From positions 1 through 29,022 of the IMG/VR virus record IMGVR_UViG_3300045806_000020: a stretch of DNA of 29,022 nucleotides, one strand, 5' to 3'. The notes beneath the pieces are model-generated. The model was not told the origin of the DNA and made no database searches. It saw only the letters and a list, made by a program, of their open reading frames with translations. Origin of the DNA: a virus. Of the stretch, positions 5,993 to 13,494 are shown piece by piece. The position numbers were made by a program, and so were the translations under genes. Positions within the stretch are counted from its first letter, which is position 1; each line of letters opens with the position of its first letter.

Positions 5993-6476
5993 GATTGATA
6001 AGATATATTTGGATTTAGATGGTGTGTGTTGCGATTTTAGTAAACGGTATGAAGAACTGTATGACGTGACACCAAAGGAAGCAAATGACCAGAAGATGTT
6101 TGGTGAATACTTCGATCACTTTATCCACACAGGTCAGTTTGCATCACTAGACCCAATGGAAGATGCGGATACACTATTAAAAGGACTGGATATTACTGGC
6201 ATTCCAGTGACAATCCTTTCATCCACTGCATATGAGAAAGTCCATAAGGAAATCTCATATCAAAAAGAGTTTTGGCTAAGTGACAATGGCATTAAGTACC
6301 CGTACATTTTTGTACCCGGCAAACGCCTAAAGTCACAGTACGCCAATCCAAATTCCATTCTCATTGATGATACAGAATCAAATATCAATGACTGGAATAA
6401 CGCGGGTGGTATTGGTATTCTGCACAAGAATGCTATTTCCACTCTCAAAGATTTATCTGCTATTTTAGGTAGATAA
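5985..6476 (+). CDS. HAD-superfamily phosphatase, 5'(3')-deoxyribonucleotidase-like
   Basis: 163 residues starting at GTG (5985), with AAGGA at 5972-5976, overlapping the gp59 end by eight bases. HAD motifs: DLDGVCCD at 10-17 (nucleophile Asp10, acid Asp12), motif II Ser-Ser-Thr (79-81), a Lys in the PGKRLKSQ segment (113 or 116), and motif IV DD (128-129). The short cap and Gly-Val-x-x-Asp after the first motif resemble 5'(3')-deoxyribonucleotidases, which dephosphorylate deoxynucleoside monophosphates. The exact substrate is not determined. Related HAD genes occur in many T4-like phages. Confidence 0.78.
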   Translation: MYKIDKIYLDLDGVCCDFSKRYEELYDVTPKEANDQKMFGEYFDHFIHTGQFASLDPMEDADTLLKGLDITGIPVTILSSTAYEKVHKEISYQKEFWLSDNGIKYPYIFVPGKRLKSQYANPNSILIDDTESNINDWNNAGGIGILHKNAISTLKDLSAILGR

Positions 6477-6479
6477 ATA
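6472..6479 (+). promoter_or_regulatory. Late-promoter-like GATAAATA
   Basis: Overlaps the stop codon of the HAD gene and lies 83 bases before the gp32 ATG, a longer leader than at the other late promoters. The leader is very AT-rich just before the AAGGAAAA ribosome binding site. T4 gp32 represses its own translation by binding such a region, and the same could hold here. Confidence 0.6.
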
Positions 6480-6562
6480 CCCTGCTGCACTGAGAGGTGT
6501 GGTAATTAATTTTATTATGTATACCGTGGGCAATATTTTTAAATTCGTATAAGGAAAATTCT

Positions 6563-7492
6563 ATGTCATTCGCAAATCTGAAACGTCAATCCCTTGGCAA
6601 CTTGAGCAAAATTACACAAGCAGTTGAAGCCCTCAGCAAACCTGCATACTCCAACAACAAAGATGATTTCTGGTTGGCGGAACTCGATAAGGCAGGTAAC
6701 GGTTCGGCGGTCATTCGCTTTCTACCCACACCGGCAGTAGATGAAAAAACAAATCCAGACGCAGCACTTCCATGGGCCAAAGTGTTCCAACATGCATTCA
6801 AGGGGCCGAGCGGTAAATGGATGATTGATACATGCCCAACAACTCTGGGCAATGGTACTGAATGTCCAGTCTGTGATAATAATTCGGTTCTCTGGAATTC
6901 AGGTCTGGAGTCGGACAAAGAATTTGTGCGCAAGAACACCAAGCGTAAGGTGCACTATATTTCAAATATCTATATTGTCAACGACCCCAAGCACCCAGAA
7001 AACAATGGAACGGTTCGTTTGTTTAAGTACAATGAATCTATTTTCCAGAAGTTGATGGATGCTATTAAACCAAAGTTTGAAGATGAAGCCCCATTCGATC
7101 CGTTTGATTTATTTACTGGTGCAGACTTCAAGCTGCGCATCTACAAGGATGGTGAATACTCGAACTTCGACAAGTGCGAATTCGCATCATGTGGGCCTGT
7201 TCTTGATGATGAAGCAGAAATGGAAAAAGTATATAACCAAGAGCAATCAATCTTGAAGTATCTCGACCCAGCCAACATCAAGTCATATGATGAATTGAAG
7301 ACTCGTATGGAAAAAACCTTGGGACTAAACGGCGACGGAACAAAGGCCAAGCGTACCACAGTGGAAACCCTCAAGGAAGCCGCAGAAACGGCTAAGGTCA
7401 GCGGTAAGCGCCCTCAGACGCCAGCATCAGAACGCACACTCCCAGCCGACGATGACGACGATATGGACTACTTCCGCAAACTCGCGGACTAG
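6563..7492 (+). CDS. 32: gp32-like single-stranded DNA-binding protein
   Basis: 309 residues, near T4 gp32 (301). The N-terminal basic segment (residues 1-16, ANLKRQSLGNLSK) corresponds to the cooperativity region that carries the LAST motif. The core has the zinc site His77, Cys91, Cys101, Cys104, whose spacing closely follows T4 His64, Cys77, Cys87, Cys90. Aromatic and basic residues for ssDNA contact surround it (VHYISNIYIVNDP, TGADFKLRIYKDG). The C-terminal tail is acidic (DDDDDMDYF) as needed for protein partners. It coats ssDNA in replication and recombination and recruits gp59. AAGGAAAA provides the ribosome binding site, and a strong terminator follows. Confidence 0.95.
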   Translation: MSFANLKRQSLGNLSKITQAVEALSKPAYSNNKDDFWLAELDKAGNGSAVIRFLPTPAVDEKTNPDAALPWAKVFQHAFKGPSGKWMIDTCPTTLGNGTECPVCDNNSVLWNSGLESDKEFVRKNTKRKVHYISNIYIVNDPKHPENNGTVRLFKYNESIFQKLMDAIKPKFEDEAPFDPFDLFTGADFKLRIYKDGEYSNFDKCEFASCGPVLDDEAEMEKVYNQEQSILKYLDPANIKSYDELKTRMEKTLGLNGDGTKAKRTTVETLKEAAETAKVSGKRPQTPASERTLPADDDDDMDYFRKLAD

Positions 7493-7496
7493 TGAT

Positions 7497-7520
7497 CAAA
7501 AGCACCTTCGGGTGCTTTTT
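7497..7520 (+). terminator. Rho-independent terminator between convergent genes
   Basis: Stem AAAGCACC (7499-7506) with GGTGCTTT (7511-7518), TTCG tetraloop (7507-7510), and a T-run on the plus strand. It ends gp32 and directly abuts the stop codon (7521-7523) of the minus-strand gene. On the minus strand the T tract is only about four bases, so it is probably weaker in that direction. Confidence 0.9.
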
Positions 7521-9209
7521 TTATACTTGTCTCACATTCGATCCAGTCACCCAGGCAAAGGATTCTTCATGGTTTCTTACAGGTGCAGATACGCCACTTA
7601 ATATAGTATCCTTTTCACTACTGACACTAGTAGACTTCTTAGAGTTGTCAATTTTTATAATAGATTTCGACGCCTTATTCTCTTCTTTAATTTTTGCACT
7701 ATTATCCGTAGCCTTGTTCAGATTCACAGAAGCTGGGGTTTCTTGTGGGATCGGTTTTGGTTGATCTATGGTTGGTGCGAAGTTCTTGAATTTATCATTG
7801 ACTTGCTTTATCTCATTACTTTCACCGGCATTACCACTATAAGTTGCTGCCGCCAGCCCCACAGATGACGCAGTTAATAGGTTAAACAGTAACTCACGAA
7901 TGCTACCATATTTCTTTTCACCAATATCCTTCTTCATATCTTTCCAGTAATCAAAAGACATTCCAATTTTACCATCACTGTCTTTGTTTACCAATGTACT
8001 CAGTAACATGGCTAAAGGCCCACCCATCTTGCCACTTATTTTTGGCACCTTTCCGCCGAGTTTATGTGGTTCTACTGTAGATGTAACCTTTTCCATTGGC
8101 TTCGCTGGCACCTTCTCTACCGGTTTTTCTGGTATCTTCTCCGCCGTTGGTTTTGTCGGCGCTGGCTTTGCTCCTTTTTTACTGACAGACTTTTCATATG
8201 CTGCCAGTTGTCTACGATATGCCCTATTTCCCTTTCCCTGCGACTTCAATTCTTCTGACCTAGTTTTTACATAATCTTTATTTCCCACGTCAGGACTAAC
8301 TTTAGATGCGGTTTTTGGTATTTTTGTCTCGCCTTTTATCTTTCCTTTAGAATTAGTCCCAGTTATTTTAGGTTCTTCTGTGACTTTGGATGCAGTTATT
8401 TTAGGTTCTTCTGTGACTTTGGATGCAGTTATTTTAGGTTCTTCTGTGACTTTGGATGCAGTTTTACCAATAGAATCCTTGGAACCACCAACACTTTTTA
8501 ATAATTTTCGAGCGCCAAGTACACCTCCAACACCACCAGCCCCAATGATAATATTTTTAATCGTATCAAATAGTCCTCCTGATGTATCCGGAGGTGGTGG
8601 CGTTGATGCACCATGTTCTTTATTTCCTGTTATCAGAGCGGCTATTTTCTTTGACCATTCGGCTTGCTCCATTGCTCTCTTTTTATTCTCTAGATGTAAT
8701 TCCTTCAATTGTTTCAGTTCTTCATTGTGATACTTCTTCATAAGGTTCAATTGCCTAGCTAATAAATCAGCCAAACCATCACCACGTCTAAATTTTTGAT
8801 CCTTACCTTCGCTTAATGATGTGTATTTTGCCGTATCTAGATTGCCCACAATCCTGCCACCAGAGCGAACACCAGGAACGGCACTGATTTTATTCTTATT
8901 TCTTTTTGATGGCCTTTCACCATAACCAGTAAAATAATGAATATCTTCATCGGACCGTCCGGTGGCCTTACCATATTTGTATGAAGCATAATTACCCACC
9001 AATGGCAGAGACTTTATTATGTTCATCGGGTCAAATGTCTCTTTAATTCTTGTCAATTTCGCTGTTGTCTTCTGTGATATAGCAGCCCCAACAGAGCCAA
9101 TACCTTTTCCGGCAACTAAGTTATGTTCAATCAAGTCCAATAAAGACCTATGCTTCATCCTATTGGCATTATAATAATCATGGGCGACTGATGGTTTAGT
9201 GTTATCCAT
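7521..9209 (-). CDS. Large virion/tail protein, candidate tape measure (gp29-like position)
   Basis: 562 residues. The N-terminal 180 residues are helical and share segments with the neighbouring upstream protein (RIKETFDP at 53-60; YTSLSEGKDQKFRRGDG at 129-145, followed by a long Lys/Glu/Leu helix), so the two are paralogues in this part. A glycine-rich hydrophobic segment (about 212-236) could be membrane-active. Next come three perfect 11-residue repeats and a Lys/Pro/Glu-rich linker (PEKPVEKVPAKPMEKV). The C-terminal third has a short hydrophobic Ala/Leu segment. Position as the last gene after gp26 and its frameshift extension is where tape measure genes lie in tail modules; T4 gp29 has 590 residues. 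The tape-measure assignment is inference from position and composition. Confidence 0.6.
   Translation of the reverse strand: MDNTKPSVAHDYYNANRMKHRSLLDLIEHNLVAGKGIGSVGAAISQKTTAKLTRIKETFDPMNIIKSLPLVGNYASYKYGKATGRSDEDIHYFTGYGERPSKRNKNKISAVPGVRSGGRIVGNLDTAKYTSLSEGKDQKFRRGDGLADLLARQLNLMKKYHNEELKQLKELHLENKKRAMEQAEWSKKIAALITGNKEHGASTPPPPDTSGGLFDTIKNIIIGAGGVGGVLGARKLLKSVGGSKDSIGKTASKVTEEPKITASKVTEEPKITASKVTEEPKITGTNSKGKIKGETKIPKTASKVSPDVGNKDYVKTRSEELKSQGKGNRAYRRQLAAYEKSVSKKGAKPAPTKPTAEKIPEKPVEKVPAKPMEKVTSTVEPHKLGGKVPKISGKMGGPLAMLLSTLVNKDSDGKIGMSFDYWKDMKKDIGEKKYGSIRELLFNLLTASSVGLAAATYSGNAGESNEIKQVNDKFKNFAPTIDQPKPIPQETPASVNLNKATDNSAKIKEENKASKSIIKIDNSKKSTSVSSEKDTILSGVSAPVRNHEESFAWVTGSNVRQV
8361..8459 (-). 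repeat. Three perfect 33-bp tandem repeats within the 562-residue protein
   Basis: Three identical, directly adjacent copies (8361-8393, 8394-8426, 8427-8459) encode TASKVTEEPKI three times in frame, with a partial fourth unit (TASKV) further on. Perfect identity points to recent expansion by slippage or recombination. The region is a flexible linker. Confidence 0.95.
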
Positions 9210-9211
9210 TG

Positions 9212-10579
9212 TTATCTACTTTTCTTGGGGTCTATTATTTTTGGTCTATCTGATTTCGGTTCTTCGCTATTGACTATTACCCTGCGTGTATTTAAGACAT
9301 TATTAACTGTAGTTGTGCTGTCAACCACCGCAGTTGTATTTTGTTGTACAATTTCTTCTTGGGGTACTATTGGCTTTGATTCCACCTCGGTTATCAATCT
9401 ATTGGAAAACCCCTCGCGTTCAAGTTTTTTCTTATAGTCACCAACAGACATCTTTGCCAATTCTTTATTAGACCCCGCTGCGGATTGCCCCATGACCTCG
9501 GCCATACTAGTATTTGGCGTAGCATCAAAGAACTTCTTCAGTCGATCCGCAGAGCCAACTCCCAGTATATGACCAAGCCGAACAACCTGTTCAGTGGCTG
9601 GGACATTGGCCGAATTTAGATTGGTTAGTAGCTCTGCATTGTAGTCTTGCCCAAGTAAATCTTGGTTCTTTTCATCATATAATTCGTTTTTCCAATTTGC
9701 CCCAAACCTTCTCTTGGCATACATTTCCAATGTACCGGGCATGAACTGATTTATACCTGATGCTTTTCCCGCAGATTTAACCAACTTACCATTCTTATCT
9801 TTTGTTGCGAATTTCTCACCACGGCGCATACTTAAATCATATACTTCTCCCATGGTCATTTCGGTTAAATTCTTACTGAATACTTTATCGGTAGTATCAT
9901 CGATAACGCCAGCCAGAATCCTATTATTTTTTGATGCGGGTGCTATATTCATCTGATTATAGTCGCTATTGGATTCCACTTTGGTTATTTTATCAATGAT
10001 TGATTTGTTTCCAGTGAAATGATTCTCATAAGTATTCACCACTGCACCAATAGCAACACCAGCAGCGGCTGCATTCTTGCGAATAAAATCTAGTATGTGT
10101 TGGGTTATGCTCTTACTTTCTGTATGCCTTTCGTCTCGCTTTCTCCACGTTCTAGATTTTTCATTATCTTCATTCTTTTTAACATCATCTATCACCTTGC
10201 TATATTCACGAATTTCTTTGGCATGTCCTTCTTTATCGAAGTCTGCCTCCAATTCCCTCTGCTCAACTTTCTGTGCATGTGCTTTAATAAGAAAATTGAT
10301 GGTCTTTGCAACAACATTGGATGCGCCATCGCCCCGTGTTAAACGAGAAACCCCACCTTCACCTAATGTGGTGTATTCTGCATTCTGTATCCTAGAGGTG
10401 GTTTCTGGTGGCTTTATTGGGCTAGTGAGTGGCACAGACGAGTTGTCTGTATTAGATGAGGGCGCACCACCCACAGAAGGCTTAATTCTTCCTATAATTC
10501 GAGACAGGGTTGCAGGATCAAACTTTGCCTTCAGTCTAGCTATTACATTTTCAGCACTTTTGGATATTTTTTGTGTCAT
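9212..10579 (-). CDS. Virion-associated lytic transglycosylase-like tail protein
   Basis: 455 residues. The N-terminal part (RLKAKFDP at 15-22; YTTLGEGGVSRLTRGDG at 69-85, then a charged helix) is related to the next gene's N-terminus. A short hydrophobic Ala/Gly segment lies at 169-182. Residues about 192-345 look like a lysozyme-fold domain: IIDKITKVESNSDYNQ with Glu202 as candidate catalytic acid, then AGKASGINQFMPGTLEMYAK, typical of lytic transglycosylases, with a helical C-terminal lobe. It probably cuts peptidoglycan during DNA entry. This could substitute for the lysozyme domain absent from this phage's gp5. The ATG overlaps the frameshifted gp26 extension by four bases, and the next gene starts two bases after its stop. 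Confidence 0.7.
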   Translation of the reverse strand: MTQKISKSAENVIARLKAKFDPATLSRIIGRIKPSVGGAPSSNTDNSSVPLTSPIKPPETTSRIQNAEYTTLGEGGVSRLTRGDGASNVVAKTINFLIKAHAQKVEQRELEADFDKEGHAKEIREYSKVIDDVKKNEDNEKSRTWRKRDERHTESKSITQHILDFIRKNAAAAGVAIGAVVNTYENHFTGNKSIIDKITKVESNSDYNQMNIAPASKNNRILAGVIDDTTDKVFSKNLTEMTMGEVYDLSMRRGEKFATKDKNGKLVKSAGKASGINQFMPGTLEMYAKRRFGANWKNELYDEKNQDLLGQDYNAELLTNLNSANVPATEQVVRLGHILGVGSADRLKKFFDATPNTSMAEVMGQSAAGSNKELAKMSVGDYKKKLEREGFSNRLITEVESKPIVPQEEIVQQNTTAVVDSTTTVNNVLNTRRVIVNSEEPKSDRPKIIDPKKSR

Positions 10580-10770
10580 CTACGTTCTGCATTTCTTTGT
10601 TTAATCTTTTCATTCTCTTCTTCAATGAATTGTGAAAGCATACTAATATAGACATCGCGTTCCCAGGGGATCATACCTTCAAGCTCAGACAAACTATACT
10701 TATGGTGTTGCATCAATGCGAAGTTTGTCTTATAATAGTTTCTCAGTGTATCATGACAAAATGTTAGGCG
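10576..10770 (-). CDS. C-terminal extension of gp26 made by -1 frameshift
   Basis: 64 codons from 10770 down to a TGA at 10576-10578. The frame has no ATG, GTG or TTG start until deep inside (TTG-ATG at about residue 19-20), but it is continuous with gp26 after a -1 slip at T TTT TTC. The product would be gp26 residues 1-240 plus RLTFCHDTLRNYYKTNFALM and then HKYSLSELEGMIPWERDVYI and a charged helix ending NAERR. The PWERDVYI and EEENEK pattern resembles the small conserved protein following gp26 in T4-like phages (sometimes annotated gp51; T4 gp51 itself is larger), so this is real coding sequence. It is followed by an ATGA overlap with the next gene. Frameshift expression is inferred, not measured. 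Confidence 0.75.
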   Translation of the reverse strand, partial: RLTFCHDTLRNYYKTNFALMQHHKYSLSELEGMIPWERDVYISMLSQFIEEENEKIKQRNAERR

Positions 10771-11489
10771 AAAAAATCTTCGATGCCTTCTACTTCAATT
10801 TTATGCTCAAACCCACATTTCTTACATTTAATGGCAATTGTAGATTTCAGTACAGGAAGGTTTTCAAAGAATCCTTCAATCTTGGAAAACTGCTCTTGAT
10901 TGAGCGATTCAATGAAATCATTAAGTTCTTTTCTTGGGGTCTCTTTGGCATAGTGGAACTGGTCGCCATCGAAAATATAATCCACACAATCCAATATCAT
11001 ATTGAATGCCATATCAGAAGTGGATGTAAATTTATTTGACTTCTCTATAATAGAATATTCCGGATAGTTAAACTTGATACTAATCCTATCTGTCAATTGG
11101 ATGGTATCTAATACATCTTCTGGAAAGATCACTTCAATCTTTGTTAGGTCAATATCAACTTCCATAGCATGGTTACACACATTACCGTCAACTACGTTCT
11201 CGCAACGATACTTGTTATGGACAATTTCACCAACTGATCTGGCGCGAAGTTGGATGAAGAAATACTCCACATCAACAACGGGAAGTTTATCAATATCAAT
11301 ACCTTCGGTTAATGTGCAATTATGTAAAACTTGCTTTACATTTTTTTCCATGGTATCTTTATCTGCAGACTCAAGTGCCATCAGAAGATTCCTCTGTTCC
11401 TTGACAGTAAACGGTTTGAATCTAATTTGCTTCTTAGATAGTGGGAGTGTCAATTCAAAGATTGGCGAATCTATTTTTGGTAATGCCAT
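10764..11489 (-). CDS. 26: gp26-like baseplate hub protein (T4_baseplate family)
   Basis: 241 residues (T4 gp26 has 208). It begins ALPKIDSPIFELTLPLSKKQ and then IRFKPFTVKEQRNLLMALES, the family's conserved N-terminus. In the middle, VDVEYFFIQLRARSVGE is likewise typical. Two Cys pairs (CENVVDGNVC and CKKCGFEH) suggest a metal-binding element. In T4 gp26 acts in baseplate hub assembly. The slippery sequence at its end and the extension frame suggest that it is made in two forms, like tail-assembly chaperones G and GT of lambda. A GAGGAT ribosome binding site precedes the ATG. Confidence 0.85.
   Translation of the reverse strand: MALPKIDSPIFELTLPLSKKQIRFKPFTVKEQRNLLMALESADKDTMEKNVKQVLHNCTLTEGIDIDKLPVVDVEYFFIQLRARSVGEIVHNKYRCENVVDGNVCNHAMEVDIDLTKIEVIFPEDVLDTIQLTDRISIKFNYPEYSIIEKSNKFTSTSDMAFNMILDCVDYIFDGDQFHYAKETPRKELNDFIESLNQEQFSKIEGFFENLPVLKSTIAIKCKKCGFEHKIEVEGIEDFFA
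10770..10776 (-). promoter_or_regulatory. Programmed -1 ribosomal frameshift site, T TTT TTC
   Basis: In the gp26 frame the codons read GAT TTT TTC GCC TAA, giving the canonical X XXY YYZ heptamer T TTT TTC one codon before the stop. An internal Shine-Dalgarno-like AGAAGG (minus strand, 10791-10786) lies nine bases upstream, near the spacing known to stimulate the dnaX -1 shift. A weak downstream stem (TTTGTC 10760-10755 with GACAAA 10729-10724) begins nine bases after the heptamer. The -1 frame entered is exactly the conserved 64-codon frame. Confidence 0.8.
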
Positions 11490-11513
11490 ATTATATCCTC
11501 ATGTTAAAATTTA

Positions 11514-12299
11514 TTATTTACCTACGGTGGTGTATCTGCCTAATATATTACTATTAACCTCACCATTTGTAATTTGATTTTGTGTTGCTTGTGGCAAATC
11601 ACCACCCAGACCGTGAATTGGTGTCTTGAGTGTGGTCGCTGAAATGATGTTATCTACAGGCGCAGCAACTTGCTGTACTGTTGGCGGGGGTTGTGGCTGA
11701 AATGTGGGCGCACCAATACCCAAGCTAGAAATGGCGGACTTGGGTAAAAAGTCGGAATTGTTCAATGCGTCCATACCTGCCATTTGCCAATAATCATATG
11801 CAAACACAACAACTAATTTATGTGCACCATCAGAACTCCAGTCCAAATCTAACTGATTTACCACTATTGGATATGCATTCAGTAAGTTGACAGCATATGA
11901 TAATTTATCTGCCACGTCAAATTGATACACAGTCACAGTAGCAGAATAATTGTCCTTATAATTAAAGTCAAAACTTTGTGAAGGATTGATATATTCCATC
12001 CATATATCAAAAAATGTCTTCTCAGACATATCATCAGACACTAAAAAGGATAATGATATGTCATTATATGACGTGTGGATTGGATATTTCTGGGTCGGGT
12101 TTGACCCAAATTTCTGATCCACTGTGCCAAATGTTCTACCTGGAAGTTCGGCATTCTCGCAACGAAATATAAAATTCCCCGGAAGTTGATTTGTATAAGT
12201 CAACAAATCCCCGGTATTTGGTAGTATATTTACCAAAAATTTACTAGGTCTAGCAATATCTACATTGGTAAATGAAGTTATAAATTCTTGAATTGCCAT
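11514..12299 (-). CDS. 54: Tail-tube-fold baseplate protein, gp54-like tube initiator
   Basis: 261 residues. The N-terminal 190 residues follow the gp19/gp54 tube fold: ARPSKFLVNILPN, CENAELPGRTFGTVDQKFG, YNDISLSFLVSDDMSEKTFF, DIWMEYINP, then VTVYQFD and a paired segment NQLDLDWSSDGAHKLVVVFA. The C-terminal 70 residues are a Pro/Gln/Asn-rich tail (QPQPPPTVQQ) not expected in the main tube protein. In T4 gp54 binds gp48 on the baseplate and starts tube polymerisation. A gp48 gene lies at 13495, supporting gp54 over the major tube protein. It lies in the minus-strand tail operon between the gp2-like and gp26 genes. Confidence 0.7.
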   Translation of the reverse strand: MAIQEFITSFTNVDIARPSKFLVNILPNTGDLLTYTNQLPGNFIFRCENAELPGRTFGTVDQKFGSNPTQKYPIHTSYNDISLSFLVSDDMSEKTFFDIWMEYINPSQSFDFNYKDNYSATVTVYQFDVADKLSYAVNLLNAYPIVVNQLDLDWSSDGAHKLVVVFAYDYWQMAGMDALNNSDFLPKSAISSLGIGAPTFQPQPPPTVQQVAAPVDNIISATTLKTPIHGLGGDLPQATQNQITNGEVNSNILGRYTTVGK

Positions 12300-12302
12300 T
12301 GC

Positions 12303-12971
12303 TTATTCCTGATTAAAATGTGCCATATGTTCTTTCCAGTGTTCCACAGAATCTTTCCACACCGCAGGAGCTTTTTCTTTTTGGAACTGTTGTATCGGAA
12401 GCATGACTGCTATGTCCCACTCATTAGGTTGAACTTCCAAAAGTGGTGATCTTATATGATTACTCAAATAACGCTTAATACACGGTCTGAATTCCGCCAA
12501 CCCTTTAGTCGCCTTGAGGATATCATAAGACACACGAAGACGCTCAATGTCACCTTCTTTGGTAATGCTCGTATTCTTATTATTCTTAACCTCATATGTC
12601 TTCACAAGTTTTCGCAGGAACGCAATACGATACTTGACCGGAAGGTAGTGTAGATTCAATCCCAGAAAACCATCATTATATATCTCCAAAACGAGAACCA
12701 ATGGGAACTTGTCCCAATATGGTAGTTCAGCTTTCAGTTTAGCGTCATAGTAAAAGAAGTACAAATGCCCACGATCACGATATTGCAGATTCTTACCATG
12801 CTGACGGAATTGTTCTTTAGAAATATCAGCGGCAATGCCAGATGTTCTCTTGATCGCATTAATCTTATCTTGAATCCACGTCACTGCCTTGGATGACAGC
12901 ATACGTAGTTCTAGATCGGACCTCTGGTTACCGAGTATAGTGAGTTTGGAATTTCTTGGTTTAGTTGCCAT
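12303..12971 (-). CDS. Virion protein next to gp4, candidate DNA end protector (gp2-like)
   Basis: 222 residues, basic. Conserved-looking segments are RDRGHLYFFYYDAKLKAELP, then YWDKFPLVLVLEIYNDGFLG and LNLHYLPVKYRIAFL. This pattern is common to a T4-superfamily protein encoded beside the head completion protein gp4. In T4 the neighbours are 2 and 4/50, and gp2 protects packaged DNA ends. I am not certain that this protein is orthologous to gp2 (T4 gp2 has about 274 residues). It starts three bases after the gp4 stop and is four bases from the tube-initiator gene, so all are co-transcribed. Confidence 0.55.
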   Translation of the reverse strand: MATKPRNSKLTILGNQRSDLELRMLSSKAVTWIQDKINAIKRTSGIAADISKEQFRQHGKNLQYRDRGHLYFFYYDAKLKAELPYWDKFPLVLVLEIYNDGFLGLNLHYLPVKYRIAFLRKLVKTYEVKNNKNTSITKEGDIERLRVSYDILKATKGLAEFRPCIKRYLSNHIRSPLLEVQPNEWDIAVMLPIQQFQKEKAPAVWKDSVEHWKEHMAHFNQE

Positions 12972-12974
12972 GGC

Positions 12975-13424
12975 TTATTTAGTGGATGGGAATAAATCTT
13001 TTTCAGTCAAAATCTTGAATTCCCACCCACGATCCTTACAATATTCCGTTGCTGCTTTGAATTTGGCCTGATTCACCGCCCATGTTGTGACTTCTGTAAT
13101 GTATTGCTTAGTCACTCTTTTCTTTTTTTGTGGCTCTTGGGTTTGCTTAAATGGCTTAACTTCTATCAAATAAGCCTTTATTGTACCATCTTTAGCCCGG
13201 ACCTTGGCAAAAAAATCTACAAAGTATCTATGATGCCGATTGTCTACTGGCGATATATATGGAATAATCTTCTCTTCTGATGACCACTCCAACACATTAA
13301 CGGCTGTATCGAGCCACACACACACCTTAACCTCCCATGAACTACGTGTCCATATGTTATTATGATCCCCGTTGTATTTTTTGGGGTTCTTAGGATACCA
13401 TCGATGTGGGGTGGGTCTAGCCAT
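12975..13424 (-). CDS. 4: gp4-like head completion protein, nuclease fold
   Basis: 149 residues (T4 gp4 has 150). The fold is that of TnsA/type II restriction nucleases: WTRSSWEVKVCVWLD with Glu31, HRYFVDFFAK with Asp70, and AYLIEVKPF with Glu88-Val-Lys90, forming an E...D...ExK catalytic set. gp4 (also called gp50) acts at the last step of head maturation before tail joining. It is the first gene of the minus-strand operon. A CATAAATA late promoter lies 26 bases upstream of the ATG. No clear Shine-Dalgarno sequence is visible in that leader. Confidence 0.85.
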   Translation of the reverse strand: MARPTPHRWYPKNPKKYNGDHNNIWTRSSWEVKVCVWLDTAVNVLEWSSEEKIIPYISPVDNRHHRYFVDFFAKVRAKDGTIKAYLIEVKPFKQTQEPQKKKRVTKQYITEVTTWAVNQAKFKAATEYCKDRGWEFKILTEKDLFPSTK

Positions 13425-13450
13425 AATAATAGTAAAGTTGATGTAGTTTT

Positions 13451-13458
13451 TATTTATG
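13451..13458 (-). promoter_or_regulatory. T4-type late promoter CATAAATA for the minus-strand operon
   Basis: CATAAATA read on the minus strand, 26 bases before the gp4 ATG. It faces away from the plus-strand late promoter two bases to its right. Both use the same spacing to the start codon. Confidence 0.72.
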
Positions 13459-13460
13459 TT

Positions 13461-13468
13461 GATAAATA
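13461..13468 (+). promoter_or_regulatory. T4-type late promoter GATAAATA for the baseplate operon
   Basis: GATAAATA on the plus strand, 26 bases before the gp48 ATG. The leader carries AAGAGAG as ribosome binding site. The first promoter of a packed gene run to the window end. Confidence 0.78.
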
Positions 13469-13494
13469 GTAGAATAATCTTATAAGAGAGCTAC

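Noticed and set aside
6480-6562. Pseudoknot translational operator in the gp32 leader, as in T4
   Set aside because: The leader is AT-rich before the ribosome binding site, but only short three- or four-pair helices could be drawn. No convincing pseudoknot was found.
8361-8459. CRISPR-like repeats
   Set aside because: The 33-bp units are directly adjacent with no spacers and lie in frame within a coding sequence.
9225-10604. Long plus-strand frames opposite the two large tail genes
   Set aside because: They are antisense shadows. The minus-strand frames have recognisable domains, tight junctions and ribosome binding context.
10743-10754. ATG at 10754 on the minus strand as start of the gp26 extension
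   Set aside because: It reads Met-Ile-His and then TGA in a different frame from the conserved extension, so it cannot start that protein without a further shift.
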